This document shows positions 36,211 through 46,439 of a stretch of DNA of 64,000 nt, in pieces. Source of the DNA: Betaproteobacteria bacterium. Lineage in GTDB: Bacteria > Pseudomonadota > Gammaproteobacteria > Burkholderiales > Rhodocyclaceae. The position numbers and the translations under genes were made by a program. The notes beneath the pieces were generated by a model. The model made no database searches. It had not been told where the DNA came from and saw only the letters and a list, made by a program, of their open reading frames with translations. The stretch is from contig JAHRYN010000002.1 of NCBI GenBank assembly GCA_020621405.1, positions 248,001 to 312,000 on the forward strand, given 5' to 3'. Within the stretch, counting starts at the first letter, position 1; every line of letters starts with the position of its first letter.

Positions 36211-37106
36211 GGTGGCTGCGCCTGCAGATGCGCGCCGGTCTGCGTGCCGCGCGACAGATGGCCCGTCAGCCCTTCAACACGCTGCTCGCCGCACTCGTGG
36301 TCGGCATCGCCGCCGCGCTGCCGGCCACCGGCTACATGCTGCTCGGCAACCTGCAGCGTCTGGCCGGCAACGTCAGCGCCGCGCCGGAAATTTCGATCTT
36401 CATGCAGCCGCAGGCCGGCACCGACACGCTCAGGGAAACCGACAAGCGCATCCGTGCGCTGGCCAGTGGCGCGCGCGTCGAGCGCATCACGCGCGAGGCC
36501 ACGCTGAAGCGCTTCCGCGACAACGATGCGCTGGCCGAAATTCTCGATGCGCTACCGGACAATCCTTTCGCCGATGCCTTCGTCGTGCATCTTGACGACG
36601 CCGACGCCGCACGTCTGGAGTCGCTGCGTGCCGATCTGGCCAAACTGCCCGACGTCGAACACGTGCAGCTCGATTCCGCCTGGGCCAAACGGCTCGACGT
36701 GCTGATCGCTCTGGGACGGCAGGCGCTGACCATGCTGGCCGGCGCACTCGGCCTGGGCCTCGTCGCTGTCACCTTCAACACCATCCGCCTGCAGTTGCTG
36801 ACCCAGCGCGACGAAATCGAGGTGAGCCGCCTGCTCGGCGCCACCGACGCCTGGATACGCCGCCCCTTCCACTGGTTCGGCGCGCTGCAGGGCCTGCTCG
36901 GCGGTGCACTGGCGGGTCTGCTCGCGCTGCTCGCGACGCGCGCCTTGGCCGCACCGATGGCCGAACTGGCCGGGCTGTACAGCCTGGAATTCGTGTTGCG
37001 TCCGCTGACCGCCACCGACTGGCTGGTGCTGCTCGCACTGTGTGCGCTGCTCGGCTGGCTGGGCGCCAGCGCATCGGTCCGCCGTCACCTGTCGCGGATC
37101 GCCTGA
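36207..37106 (+). CDS. ftsX: Cell division protein FtsX
   Basis: A 299-residue membrane protein of the FtsEX complex. It has an N-terminal membrane segment (about 22-42), a periplasmic domain (about 45-165) that recruits amidase activators in this family, and three further membrane segments with the permease-like motif RDEIEVSRLLGATDAWIRRPF. It is followed by dacB after 11 bp, so division and cell-wall genes are co-transcribed. Confidence 0.95.
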   Translation: MRWLRLQMRAGLRAARQMARQPFNTLLAALVVGIAAALPATGYMLLGNLQRLAGNVSAAPEISIFMQPQAGTDTLRETDKRIRALASGARVERITREATLKRFRDNDALAEILDALPDNPFADAFVVHLDDADAARLESLRADLAKLPDVEHVQLDSAWAKRLDVLIALGRQALTMLAGALGLGLVAVTFNTIRLQLLTQRDEIEVSRLLGATDAWIRRPFHWFGALQGLLGGALAGLLALLATRALAAPMAELAGLYSLEFVLRPLTATDWLVLLALCALLGWLGASASVRRHLSRIA

Positions 37107-37117
37107 GCGCGCAGGCG

Positions 37118-38551
37118 ATGCGCCTCATTTTCGCGGCGCTGCTCAGCCTGATTTCCTGCTGCGCCGGCGCGGTACTGCCGGCGCCGGTGCTGCAGGCGCT
37201 GCGTGCCGCCGACATTCCGGCATCGGCGATTTCTATCGTGGTGCAGCCGGTCGGCGGCGGTCCTGCGCGCATCAGCCACCGCGCGAAGGAGCCGATGAAT
37301 CCGGCATCGGTGATGAAACTGGTCACCACCTACGCCGCGCTCGACAGCCTCGGCCCGGCCTGGACCTGGCGCACCGAGGTGCTGACGACCGGCCGGCTGG
37401 CCGACGGCGTGCTCGACGGAAATCTGGTTTTGCGCGGCGGTGGCGACCCCTCGCTCACGCTCGAACAGTTCTGGCTGCTGCTGCGTGACCTGCGGGCGCG
37501 CGGCGTACGCGACATCCGCGGCGACGTGATCACCGACCGCAGCCTGTTCGCGCCCACCGGCTACGATCCGGGCGCCTTCGACAACGAACCGTTGGCCGCC
37601 TACAACGTCGGTCCCGATGCACTGTTGCTGGCACTCAACGCGCTGCGCATCCGGCTGCTGCCGCAGACCGGCGGCACGCCCGCGCTGTGGGCTGAACCGC
37701 CGCTGGCGGGCGTGCGCATCGACAACCGCGTGCAGCTGGTCGATGGCGAATGCGGTGACTGGAAGGACACGCTGGACGCGAAGGTGAGCGCGGCCGAAGG
37801 CGACGGCGCGGCACTGACGCTGCAGATCAGCGGGCGTTTCGCACGCGACTGCGGGGAACGCATCTGGAACGTTGCACCGCTGCCGCACCGCGAGTTCCTT
37901 GCCCGCGCGCTGCGCGCCATGTGGGCGGAACTGGGAGGACGCATCGCCGGGCGCGTGCGCGACGGCACCGTACCGGCGGATGCGGCACCGCTGGCGGCAA
38001 TCGAATCGCCGCCGCTGGCGCAGGTGATCCGCGACATCAACAAATACAGCAACAACGTGATGGCCCGCCAGCTCTTCCTGACGCTGGCAAGCGGCAACGG
38101 CACGCCAGCCGATACCGCAGGTGCGGCGTCGGCGGTACGCGCCTGGGCGGCACGGCGCGGGCTGGCCCTGCCCAGCCTGGTGCTGGAAAACGGTTCGGGA
38201 CTGTCACGCAGCGAACGCATCTCCGCTGCCGACATGGCAGCACTGCTGCGCCATGCCTGGGCGAGCAGCGTGATGCCGGAATTCATGTCGTCGATGCCGG
38301 TACTGGCGGTCGACGGCACGCTGCGCCGGCGCCTGCGCAATTCGCCAGCCAGCGGGCAGGCCCACCTGAAGACCGGCTCACTGGCCGACACCCGCTCGAT
38401 CGCCGGTTATGTGCTGGACCGCAACGGCCAGCGCGTGCTGCTTGTCGCCTGGCTCAATCACCCCAACGCAAAGCGCGCGCAGCCGGTGCTGGAATCACTG
38501 CTGGAGTGGGTGTGGGCCGGCAACAATCAGGCCTTTCCCGCAACGGACTGA
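37118..38551 (+). CDS. dacB: D-alanyl-D-alanine carboxypeptidase/endopeptidase PBP4 type
   Basis: A 477-residue periplasmic penicillin-binding protein (S13 family) with a signal peptide ending near CAGA. The active-site motifs are SVMK (in NPASVMKLVTT), SNN (KYSNNVMA) and KTG (AHLKTGSL). Between the first two is the inserted domain typical of PBP4. It trims or cleaves peptidoglycan cross-links. ATG 37118 follows the ftsX stop by 11 bp. Confidence 0.94.
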   Translation: MRLIFAALLSLISCCAGAVLPAPVLQALRAADIPASAISIVVQPVGGGPARISHRAKEPMNPASVMKLVTTYAALDSLGPAWTWRTEVLTTGRLADGVLDGNLVLRGGGDPSLTLEQFWLLLRDLRARGVRDIRGDVITDRSLFAPTGYDPGAFDNEPLAAYNVGPDALLLALNALRIRLLPQTGGTPALWAEPPLAGVRIDNRVQLVDGECGDWKDTLDAKVSAAEGDGAALTLQISGRFARDCGERIWNVAPLPHREFLARALRAMWAELGGRIAGRVRDGTVPADAAPLAAIESPPLAQVIRDINKYSNNVMARQLFLTLASGNGTPADTAGAASAVRAWAARRGLALPSLVLENGSGLSRSERISAADMAALLRHAWASSVMPEFMSSMPVLAVDGTLRRRLRNSPASGQAHLKTGSLADTRSIAGYVLDRNGQRVLLVAWLNHPNAKRAQPVLESLLEWVWAGNNQAFPATD

Positions 38552-38585
38552 CCGCCCGTGCAGGCGGCCTGACCCGTGTCCGGCA

Positions 38586-38894
38586 TCAGCCTGCGAGTTC
38601 CTTCTGCAGTTCGCCCGACTGGTACATCTCCTTCATGATGTCGCAGCCGCCGACGAACTCGCCCTTGATGTAGAGCTGCGGGATGGTCGGCCAATTGGCG
38701 TATTCCTTGATGCCCTGACGGATTTCGGCGTCTTCGAGCACATTGATCGTGTACAGGTCCTGCACGCCGAGGTGCTTCAGGATCTGTATCGCCGTGGCCG
38801 AGAAGCCGCACTGCGGAAACTGCGGCGTGCCCTTCATGAACAGCACGACGGGATGACTGGTGACGGTTTCCCTGATTCGGTCCTGGACGCTCAT
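38586..38894 (-). CDS. grxD: Monothiol glutaredoxin GrxD
   Basis: A 102-residue monothiol glutaredoxin with active site CGFS (PQCGFSATA), the glutathione-binding WPTIPQLYI and GGCDIMKEMY. It carries [2Fe-2S] clusters for iron-sulfur protein maturation. ATG 38894 has AGAGGAAA upstream; longer in-frame starts are unlikely. It is convergent with dacB. Confidence 0.95.
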   Translation of the reverse strand: MSVQDRIRETVTSHPVVLFMKGTPQFPQCGFSATAIQILKHLGVQDLYTINVLEDAEIRQGIKEYANWPTIPQLYIKGEFVGGCDIMKEMYQSGELQKELAG

Positions 38895-39010
38895 TTTGTA
38901 TTTCCTCTGCAGTTTGAAAGACTGAACCTCGCCCCCGAAAGAAGCGGACAAGGCGGATAACGACGGATCAGGCCTGGCACGTTACGCGCCGTCTGCCTGA
39001 CCCGCTTGCA

Positions 39011-39862
39011 TCAGATCCGTGCGCGGCCATCGGCCGGAACCTGCCGGCGCATGCCGCCGCTCACGCGTTCGATGCCGGCAATATCGCGCCATGACGCGAC
39101 ATCCGCAAGCCCGGCACCCGACATCAGCGCGCGCACGGCCGGCGCCTGGTCGTAACCGTGTTCGCACAGCATCCAGCCGCCCGCACCCAGACGCATCGGC
39201 GCCGAAGTACACAGCGAGCGGAGCGCATCCAGGCCGTCCGCCCCACTGGCGAGAGCCGAAACCGGCTCGAAACGCAGGTCGCCCAATCCGAGGTGCGGAT
39301 CGGCAGCTCGAATGTACGGCGGATTGGACACGATGCAATCGAATTCGTGCGCGCCGACTGCATCGAGCCAGTCGGAGGCAACGAAATCCACTTCAAGACC
39401 GAACCGCCGGGCGTTGTCGCGCGCGATGGCCAGCGCACATTCCGACCGGTCCAGCGCCATCACCCGCGCCTGCGGGCACTGCGCCTTGATCGCCAGCGCA
39501 ATCGCCCCGGAGCCGGTGCCGGCATCGAGCACGCGTGGCGCCGGCAGGTGCCGGATGCGCTCGAGCGCCAGATCGACCAGCAATTCCGTTTCCGGTCGCG
39601 GAATCAGCACACCAGGCGCCACCGCCAGATCGAGGCCGTAGAACTCGCGCCGGCCGACCAGATAGGCCACCGGCTCGCCGGCGGCACGACGCTCAAGCAG
39701 GCCATCCATCTGCGCCAGACGCGCGGCGTCGAGCGCATCTCGACCACGCGCGATCAGTCCGGCCCGGTCGCAGTCCAGCACGTGCGCGGCCAGCACCTGC
39801 GCGTCGCGGACATCGATCCGCGCCCGCGCAACGCGCAGCCAGTCATCGAGGCAGGTCGTCAT
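39011..39862 (-). CDS. prmC: Release factor glutamine methyltransferase PrmC
   Basis: A 283-residue SAM-dependent enzyme that methylates the Gln of the GGQ motif of release factors. The SAM motif is LDAGTGSGAIALAIK and the catalytic motif is SNPPYI. The N-terminal helical domain has PVAYLVGRREFYGL. It lies 18 bp after prfA, which encodes its substrate. Confidence 0.95.
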   Translation of the reverse strand: MTTCLDDWLRVARARIDVRDAQVLAAHVLDCDRAGLIARGRDALDAARLAQMDGLLERRAAGEPVAYLVGRREFYGLDLAVAPGVLIPRPETELLVDLALERIRHLPAPRVLDAGTGSGAIALAIKAQCPQARVMALDRSECALAIARDNARRFGLEVDFVASDWLDAVGAHEFDCIVSNPPYIRAADPHLGLGDLRFEPVSALASGADGLDALRSLCTSAPMRLGAGGWMLCEHGYDQAPAVRALMSGAGLADVASWRDIAGIERVSGGMRRQVPADGRARI

Positions 39863-39880
39863 GTGGCAGCCCTCGCGGAT

Positions 39881-40966
39881 TCAAGCGCCTTCTTCCGCCA
39901 GCTGTGACAGCTGCTCGGCCTGATGTTCGTGCGCCAGCGCGTCGAGCAGTTCGGTCAGGTCGCCATCCATGATGCTGTCAATCTTGTACAGCGTCAGGTT
40001 GATGCGGTGGTCGGTGATCCGGCCCTGCGGGAAGTTGTAGGTGCGGATGCGTTCCGAACGGTCGCCGCTGCCGACCAGGCTCTTGCGCGTCGACGCGATC
40101 TGGCTGTCGCGCGCCCGGACCTGGGCGTCCCGGATGCGTGCAGCCAGTACCGCCATCGCCTGCGCCTTGTTGCGGTGCTGGCTGCGGTCGTCCTGGCACT
40201 CGACCACGATGCCGGTCGGGATGTGCGTGATGCGCACCGCCGAATCGGTCTTGTTGATGTGCTGGCCGCCGGCGCCCGACGCGCGGAAGGTGTCGATGCG
40301 CAGATCCGCCGGATTGATGTCGATCTCGCCGACTTCGTCGACTTCCGGCATCACCGCAACGGTACACGCCGAGGTGTGGATGCGGCCCTGGGTTTCGGTC
40401 ACCGGCACGCGCTGCACGCGATGGCCGCCCGATTCGAACTTGAGCCTCGAATACACGCCGTCGCCGCTGATGCGGGCAATGATTTCCCGATAGCCACCGA
40501 GATCGGATTCACTCGCCGACACGACTTCGACCTTCCAGCGGCAGCGCTCGGCATGGCGCGAATACATGCGGAACAGGTCGGCCGCGAACAGCGCCGATTC
40601 ATCGCCGCCGGTGCCGGCGCGGATTTCGAGGAACACGTTGCGCCCGTCGTCCGGATCGCGCGGCAGCAGCGCGCGTTGCAGTTCCCCCTCCAGCCTTTCC
40701 ATGTCGGCGGCCGACTGCTCGATTTCCTGCTGCGCCAGCTCCTTCATGTCGGGATCGGCCAGCATGCCGCGCGCCGCCTCGCCATCGTCACGCGCCCGGC
40801 ACCACGCCTGATACAGCGCGCTCACCGGCGTAAGTTCCGCGTGCTCGCGCGTGAATCGGCGGTACTGCTCGATGTCCGCAGTGACGCCAGGATCGGACAG
40901 CGCGGCGTCCAGATCGGCCAGTCGTTGCGAAAGATGTTCGAGCTTGTCGGCGATGCGCGGTTTCAT
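39881..40966 (-). CDS. prfA: Peptide chain release factor 1
   Basis: A 361-residue class I release factor for UAA and UAG. The codon-recognition motif is P188-V-T190 (RVPVTETQ), a PxT variant, and the peptidyl-hydrolysis motif GGQ is at 233-235. The C-terminal coiled region is standard. ATG 40966 gives the usual N-terminus. The hemA-prfA-prmC order is conserved in proteobacteria. Confidence 0.97.
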   Translation of the reverse strand: MKPRIADKLEHLSQRLADLDAALSDPGVTADIEQYRRFTREHAELTPVSALYQAWCRARDDGEAARGMLADPDMKELAQQEIEQSAADMERLEGELQRALLPRDPDDGRNVFLEIRAGTGGDESALFAADLFRMYSRHAERCRWKVEVVSASESDLGGYREIIARISGDGVYSRLKFESGGHRVQRVPVTETQGRIHTSACTVAVMPEVDEVGEIDINPADLRIDTFRASGAGGQHINKTDSAVRITHIPTGIVVECQDDRSQHRNKAQAMAVLAARIRDAQVRARDSQIASTRKSLVGSGDRSERIRTYNFPQGRITDHRINLTLYKIDSIMDGDLTELLDALAHEHQAEQLSQLAEEGA

Positions 40967-41028
40967 GCGGGGACGTTCGGAAAGGGGAAAACGCCGGCGG
41001 AACCGGCGACGGAGCAGCCGGAGCGGCG

Positions 41029-42300
41029 CTAGGCGTCGTGGTCGTGCAGCGGAAACAGGCGCTGCACCAGTTCTTCTATCTGGCCGCGCGCTTCCGAGGG
41101 CGCATCGTTGAGCAGACGGGTCGGACCGTGCATCAGCTTGTTGGTCAGGTTGCGCGACAGCGTATCGAGCACCTGATTCGGCGCTTCGCCACGGGCGAGC
41201 GCACGCAGCGCCCGGTCGAGCTCCGCGGCACGCATTTCCTCGGCGTGGCCACGCAGCGCGCGGATGGCCGGCACTGCCTCGCGCGCCTGTACCCACTGCA
41301 GAAAGTTGGCGACCCGCGCGTCGATGATGGCCTGCGCCTCGACCACGGCAGCCTGACGCGATTCGAGTCCGGAATCGACGATCTGCGCGAGATCGTCGAC
41401 GGTGTACAGGAACACGTCACCGAGCTGTGCCACCTCGTTCTCGATGTCGCGCGGCACCGCCAGATCGACCATCACCATCGGCCGATGGCGCCGTGCACGC
41501 AGCGCACGCTCGACCAGACCGAGGCCGATGATGGGCAGCGGGCTGGCAGTACAGGACAGCACGATGTCGAAATCGGCGAGCCGGTCGCCCAGTTCGTCCA
41601 GCTTGATCGCCCCCACCTTCAGCGACGGTCCGGTAAAGCGGGCCGCCAGCGCCTGCGCCCGCTCCAGCGTGCGGTTGGCGATCACCATCTCGCGCGGCGC
41701 ACATCCGGCAAAGTGGGCGGCACACAGCTCCATCATTTCACCGGCACCGATGCACAGCACCCGCTGCGACGAAATGCTGCCGAAGATCCGTTCCGACAGA
41801 TGCACAGCCGCCGCCGCCATCGACACGATGTTGGCGCCGATCGCGGTGGTCGAGCGGACTTCCTTGGCGACCGCAAAGCTGCGCTGGAACAGCTTGTGCA
41901 GCAGCGCACCCAGCGTGCCGGCATCCTCCGCGAACCGGGCTGCCTGCTTCATCTGCCCGAGTATCTGGGGTTCGCCCAGCACCATCGAGTCGAGACCACT
42001 GGCGACACGGAAAGCGTGGCGCACCGCCTGCGGCTGTTCGAGCCGATACACGTAGGGAGCGATGTCGGCCGGCGCAATGCGGTGGTATTCCGCCATCCAG
42101 TCCAGTGCGCTGTCCGGATCGTTGGTCGCGCAATAAAGCTCGGTGCGGTTGCAGGTGGACAGAATCGCGGCCTCCTGCACCGGGCGCACGCGGGTCAGTT
42201 CGCCCAGCGCGTCCGGCAGTGTTTCAGGCAGGAAGGTCATGCGCTCGCGCACGGCAAGCGGGGCCGTGTGGTGGTTGAGACCGAGCGCAAACAAGGACAT
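41029..42300 (-). CDS. hemA: Glutamyl-tRNA reductase
   Basis: A 423-residue enzyme for the first step of C5 tetrapyrrole synthesis, reducing glutamyl-tRNA to glutamate-1-semialdehyde. The catalytic Cys is C50 in [10 protein letters not shown]. The tRNA/substrate site includes [11 protein letters not shown], and the NADPH fold has [12 protein letters not shown] 42300 ([14 protein letters not shown]) is chosen over an upstream GTG. It is transcribed with prfA-prmC from a good promoter upstream. Confidence 0.96.
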   Translation of the reverse strand: MSLFALGLNHHTAPLAVRERMTFLPETLPDALGELTRVRPVQEAAILSTCNRTELYCATNDPDSALDWMAEYHRIAPADIAPYVYRLEQPQAVRHAFRVASGLDSMVLGEPQILGQMKQAARFAEDAGTLGALLHKLFQRSFAVAKEVRSTTAIGANIVSMAAAAVHLSERIFGSISSQRVLCIGAGEMMELCAAHFAGCAPREMVIANRTLERAQALAARFTGPSLKVGAIKLDELGDRLADFDIVLSCTASPLPIIGLGLVERALRARRHRPMVMVDLAVPRDIENEVAQLGDVFLYTVDDLAQIVDSGLESRQAAVVEAQAIIDARVANFLQWVQAREAVPAIRALRGHAEEMRAAELDRALRALARGEAPNQVLDTLSRNLTNKLMHGPTRLLNDAPSEARGQIEELVQRLFPLHDHDA

Positions 42301-42361
42301 AGGGTTGGGCACCGCCAGCGTGAAAACCTGATGACCGACTTAGCCGGCACTTTCGCGGCGG

Positions 42362-42389
42362 ATTATAGCAGTCGCATCCGGTCCGTCAT
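42362..42389 (-). promoter_or_regulatory. Sigma-70 promoter of hemA
   Basis: On the minus strand, ATGACG (4 of 6 to the -35 consensus), a 16-nt spacer, and a perfect TATAAT (42362-42367). It lies 62 bp before the hemA ATG. Confidence 0.65.
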
Positions 42390-42400
42390 TAGACCGCCGG

Positions 42401-43162
42401 TCAGCGCGGCGCGGCCATCAGTGCGGCGAGGTGACTGACCGGAATCGCATAGGTGATGCCGCTCGGCTGGGACAGCCCGCTTTCCTTGCTCGCCCTGACC
42501 AGCACCATGTTGACGATGCCGACCACCTCACCGCTGTCCTGATCGAACACCGGACTGCCGCTGTTGCCCGGGTACGCGGTTGCATCAAGCTGGAACACCG
42601 GGAAACTGCCACGCGACAGGAAGCTGCGATTGACTGCATTGAGGCGGCTGGTGTTGTCGACCGGAATCACGATCGGCGTGATGGCGGACACGATGCCGCG
42701 ATGGGTAACCGGGGTGAAGCCGAGCACGCTGCCGATCGGGAAGCCGATGAACGCGATCGACTGTCCCTCGCGGACCTTCGACGAGTCGCCCAGCGGCAGC
42801 GCCGGCAGCGCCGGGCCTTCGATCTGCAGCAAGGTGAGGTCATGCTCCGGGCTCGACGCGACGATGCGTGCTTCACGCATCTGGCGCTGTCCGTCGACGA
42901 TGGTCAGTACCGCCAGCGATTCCAGCTTCTGGCTGTCGAGCGCGACATCGGCAACATGGGTGTTGGTGGCCACCAGGGTACCGTTGCCAACGGCAAAGCC
43001 GGTACCACGGAGCATGAAGGCCGGTGCCCGCGAGCGCATGAAGGTGCCAACCACGACAATGGATGGCTTGACCCGGACGATGGTGTCGCTGAGCGCCGCC
43101 TGCGCGATCAGCGGCGAAAACAGCAGCGCTGCGCAGGCGAGGCGGCGCGCCGGGTCAGCCAC
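42401..43162 (-). CDS. Periplasmic trypsin-like serine protease
   Basis: A 253-residue exported protease with a signal peptide ending near AQA. The chymotrypsin-fold triad is visible: His in NTHVADV, Asp in EHDLTLLQ and Ser in GNSGSPVF. There is no PDZ domain, so it is a short relative of DegP/HtrA. The GTG at 43162 is the only plausible start and overlaps the transglycosylase stop by 8 bp, which suggests coupling. The substrate is unknown. Confidence 0.85.
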   Translation of the reverse strand: MADPARRLACAALLFSPLIAQAALSDTIVRVKPSIVVVGTFMRSRAPAFMLRGTGFAVGNGTLVATNTHVADVALDSQKLESLAVLTIVDGQRQMREARIVASSPEHDLTLLQIEGPALPALPLGDSSKVREGQSIAFIGFPIGSVLGFTPVTHRGIVSAITPIVIPVDNTSRLNAVNRSFLSRGSFPVFQLDATAYPGNSGSPVFDQDSGEVVGIVNMVLVRASKESGLSQPSGITYAIPVSHLAALMAAPR

Positions 43163-44051
43163 GACGCTGCGCGATCTGACGCAGCGCCGGCGACGGCGTG
43201 GTGACGCTGGTGTCGAACGGATGATCCGACTTGCGGAACAGGTTGAGGATGCGCTTCACGTACTCGCGCGTTTCCCGGTACGGCGGCACGCCCTTGTAGC
43301 GATCCACAGCACCTTCGCCTGCGTTGTAGCCGGCAGCCGCCAGTTCGACGCTGCCCTGGAAGTAGGCCAGCAGCCAGCGCAGATAGGCGAGACCCCCACG
43401 GATGTTCTGCACCGGATCGTAGGTATCGCGCACATTGAAGCGCTCGGCCGTTTCCGGAATCAGCTGCATCAGGCCCTGTGCGTTTTTCGGCGACTTCGCC
43501 TTCGGATTGAAATTCGATTCCGTGCCGATCACGGCAAGCACGAGCTGCGGATCGATTTCGAAGCGCGGCGCCATTTCGCGCACGATCTCTATCACCCTGC
43601 GGCGGTCGGGCGTGGTGCCGAACGCAGCTTCGAGGTCGGGGTCGATGCCGGATGCCATCACCGGATCCGGCTCGGGTGGATCGCGCATGCAGTCGGGCAG
43701 GTCGCGTGTCGGATCACCGGTGAAGCGCAGCATGCGCTGCGCGTGCGTGTGACCCTGGCGAGCAGCCAGATCGAAGAAGGTCGCAGCCAGCGCGTCATCC
43801 CGCTCGACACCGCGTCCGTTGGCGTACATCCATGCCAGATTGAACTGCGCGTCGGCATTGCCCATCTTGGATGCCTGACAGTACAGCGCAGCCGCCCGTG
43901 CCGGATCCCGGGTAACCCCTTCGCCGTGTTCGAACTGGCGCGCCTCGGCCAGCAGCGAGCGCGCAGCCGCATCGAGTTCGAGCGCGCACGCCTGCGTGCC
44001 GGCGCACAGCGCCAGTGCAGCAACAAGGCAGCGGGTCAGGATCATGGACAT
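43155..44051 (-). CDS. Lytic transglycosylase (GH23) with Sel1-like repeats
   Basis: A 298-residue exported protein with a signal peptide ending near CAL. Sel1/TPR-like repeats (about 45-110) include ALYCQASKMGNADAQFNLAW. The soluble transglycosylase domain (about 145-270) has catalytic Glu in IGTESNFNP, then AQGLMQLIPETAERF and AAGYNAGEGAVDRY. It cleaves peptidoglycan glycan strands, perhaps making room for envelope export machinery. It lies 2 bp after wbpP, at the end of the polysaccharide genes. Confidence 0.92.
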   Translation of the reverse strand: MSMILTRCLVAALALCAGTQACALELDAAARSLLAEARQFEHGEGVTRDPARAAALYCQASKMGNADAQFNLAWMYANGRGVERDDALAATFFDLAARQGHTHAQRMLRFTGDPTRDLPDCMRDPPEPDPVMASGIDPDLEAAFGTTPDRRRVIEIVREMAPRFEIDPQLVLAVIGTESNFNPKAKSPKNAQGLMQLIPETAERFNVRDTYDPVQNIRGGLAYLRWLLAYFQGSVELAAAGYNAGEGAVDRYKGVPPYRETREYVKRILNLFRKSDHPFDTSVTTPSPALRQIAQRRG

Positions 44052-44053
44052 CG

Positions 44054-45109
44054 TCAGGCCGTCATCTCCGGCGCGAAACGCGCCACATACCAGTCCATCG
44101 CTTCGGCCAGTCCGCTCGTCACGTCGTGGCTCGGCGCATAGCCCAGCAGGGTTTGCGCGCGGCTGATGTCGGCCAGCGAATGGCGCACGTCGCCCGCGCG
44201 GAAGTCCTGATAATGCGCCTGCGCATGCGCGATGTACGGGAAACGCTTCACGAGTTCACCGCGCATGGCTGCAAACAATTGATTCAGCGAAGTCTGGCGG
44301 TGTGCGGCGACGTTGTAGACGGTGTTCACCGCATCCAGCCGTTCGGTCAGCGCAGACAACAGGTTCGCCTGGACCGCATTATCGACATAGCAGAAGTCGC
44401 GGCTGGTTTCGCCGTCACCGTTGATCGATACCGGCTGCCCCAGCAGCAGCGATCGCGCCCAGCGCGGGATCACCGCCGCGTAGGCGCCCTCCGGATCCTG
44501 ACGGGCACCGAACACGTTGAAATAGCGCAGCCCGATGCTCTGCAGGCCATAGCAGCGGCCGAACACATCGGCGTACAGCTCGTTGACGTATTTGGTGACG
44601 GCGTATGGCGACAGCGGCCGCCCGATCACGTCCTCGACCTTGGGCAGGCCGGGCGAGTCGCCGTAGGTGGAACTGGACGCTGCGTATACGAAACGCCCGA
44701 CCTTCGCGTCACGCGCCGCAACCAGCATGTTCAGGAAACCGTTGACGTTCGAGTCATGCGTGGCGATCGGGTCGGCCAGCGAACGCGGCACAGATCCCAG
44801 TGCAGCCTGATGCAGCACGACATCGACACCGTCGCAAACCCTTGCACAGGTCGCAAGGTCGCGGATGTCGCCCCTGACCAGCTCGAACCTCCCACGTGCG
44901 GCCGAAGGTGCACCTGCGAGCACTTCATCGAGATTGCGCTGATGACCGGTCGAGAAGTTGTCGAGTGCGAGAACCTGCTGTCCCGCATGCAGCAGGACCT
45001 CGACCAGATGGGATCCGATGAAGCCGGCGGCCCCGGTCACCAGCCAGCGGCGCGAACAGCCGGCCAGCGAGGCGGCCAGCGAGGCCGGCAATGCAGTCGG
45101 CTGCGTCAC
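44054..45109 (-). CDS. wbpP: UDP-N-acetylglucosamine/uronate 4-epimerase, WbpP/TviC type
   Basis: A 351-residue extended short-chain dehydrogenase/reductase. The NAD-binding motif is [12 protein letters not shown], and the active site has SSSTYGD and Y-x3-K in SPYAVTKY. The segment [20 protein letters not shown] is typical of the group that acts on N-acetylated UDP-hexoses. With tviB upstream it probably yields UDP-GalNAcA for the exopolysaccharide. The GTG at 45109, 7 bp after tviB, is the likely start. Confidence 0.88.
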   Translation of the reverse strand: MTQPTALPASLAASLAGCSRRWLVTGAAGFIGSHLVEVLLHAGQQVLALDNFSTGHQRNLDEVLAGAPSAARGRFELVRGDIRDLATCARVCDGVDVVLHQAALGSVPRSLADPIATHDSNVNGFLNMLVAARDAKVGRFVYAASSSTYGDSPGLPKVEDVIGRPLSPYAVTKYVNELYADVFGRCYGLQSIGLRYFNVFGARQDPEGAYAAVIPRWARSLLLGQPVSINGDGETSRDFCYVDNAVQANLLSALTERLDAVNTVYNVAAHRQTSLNQLFAAMRGELVKRFPYIAHAQAHYQDFRAGDVRHSLADISRAQTLLGYAPSHDVTSGLAEAMDWYVARFAPEMTA

Positions 45110-45116
45110 GCCGGGC

Positions 45117-46397
45117 TCACAGTCGCCACACCGAGATGCCTTGGGCGCGCAGCGCTTCCGCGTCGAACTGGCACTTGATATCGGACAGCACGCCGCCCGG
45201 CTTCAGTTTCGACACGTAATCGCCGAGCGGCCGCGCGACGAACTCCTTGTGCGCCACCGCAGCGACGATAGCATCGACCTTGGGCACGTCGTTCCAGGCA
45301 TGCAGCGGCACGCCGTACTCGTGCTCGGCTTCCTTCGATTCGGCTACCGGATCGTGCACCAGCACCTCGATGCCGTAGCTCTCGAGCTCCCTGATGACGT
45401 CGATCACGCGCGAATTGCGCAGATCCGGACAGTTTTCCTTGAACGTGAGACCCAGCACCAGCGCCTTGGCGCCCTTGACCGAGGCACCGCTGCGGATCAG
45501 CTGCTTGACCGTCTGTTCCGCGACGTACTTGCCCATGCCGTCGTTGATGCGGCGACCGGCAAGGATGACCTGCGGGTGATAGCCCAGCATGTCGGCCTTG
45601 TGCGTCAGATAGTACGGATCGACGCCGATGCAGTGACCACCGACCAGACCCGGACGGAAGGGCAGGAAGTTCCACTTGGTACCGGCAGCACGCAGCACTT
45701 CCTCGGTGTCGATGCCGAGCTTGCCGAAGATGATGGCCAGTTCATTGACGAAGGCGATGTTCAGGTCGCGCTGCGTGTTTTCGATCACCTTCGCGGCTTC
45801 CGCCACCTTGATGCTGGAAGCTTCGTACACCCCGGCGGTGATGACCGTCTTGTAGACGTCCGCCACCTTGCGCAGCGTGTCCGGCGTATCACCCGACACC
45901 ACCTTGACGATCTTGGTGACCGTGCGCTCCTTGTCACCCGGGTTGATGCGCTCCGGCGAGTAGCCAACGTTGAAATCCTGCAACCATTTCATGCCGGAGA
46001 ACTTTTCAATCACCGGAATGCAGATTTCTTCGGTAGCGCCCGGATACACGGTGGATTCGAACACCACGGTGGCACCGCGCTTCATGTGGCGGCCGCAGGT
46101 TTCCGACGCGCCGACCAGCGGTGAAAAATCGGGCTGGTGCGCATCGTCGACCGGTGTCGGCACCGCCACGATGATGAAGTCGGCCTCCTTCAGCGCCGCC
46201 CCATCGGTCGTGACTGTCAGGTGCGTCGCCGCGCGCAGGTCTTCCGAGCTGACCTCGCCGGTCGGATCGAAGAATTCCCGGTAAGCCGCCACCTTGGCAG
46301 CCGACATGTCGACGCCGACGGTCGGCATCTTCTTCCCGAACTCGACGGCCAGCGGCAGTCCGACGTAGCCGAGGCCGATCACAGCAACTTTGGTCAT
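45117..46397 (-). CDS. tviB: UDP-N-acetyl-D-glucosamine/galactosamine 6-dehydrogenase, TviB/WbpO type
   Basis: A 426-residue nucleotide-sugar dehydrogenase that oxidises C6 of a UDP-HexNAc to the uronic acid with two NAD. Motifs are [12 protein letters not shown], the central domain, and the catalytic Cys in [12 protein letters not shown]. The C-terminal [15 protein letters not shown] is standard. It lies downstream of prsT and next to wbpP, so both feed the XrtA-associated polysaccharide. Confidence 0.92.
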   Translation of the reverse strand: MTKVAVIGLGYVGLPLAVEFGKKMPTVGVDMSAAKVAAYREFFDPTGEVSSEDLRAATHLTVTTDGAALKEADFIIVAVPTPVDDAHQPDFSPLVGASETCGRHMKRGATVVFESTVYPGATEEICIPVIEKFSGMKWLQDFNVGYSPERINPGDKERTVTKIVKVVSGDTPDTLRKVADVYKTVITAGVYEASSIKVAEAAKVIENTQRDLNIAFVNELAIIFGKLGIDTEEVLRAAGTKWNFLPFRPGLVGGHCIGVDPYYLTHKADMLGYHPQVILAGRRINDGMGKYVAEQTVKQLIRSGASVKGAKALVLGLTFKENCPDLRNSRVIDVIRELESYGIEVLVHDPVAESKEAEHEYGVPLHAWNDVPKVDAIVAAVAHKEFVARPLGDYVSKLKPGGVLSDIKCQFDAEALRAQGISVWRL

Positions 46398-46439
46398 GAT
46401 GTCTGCTCTTCGAAAAAACGATTAAATCGGTGCGGGCGC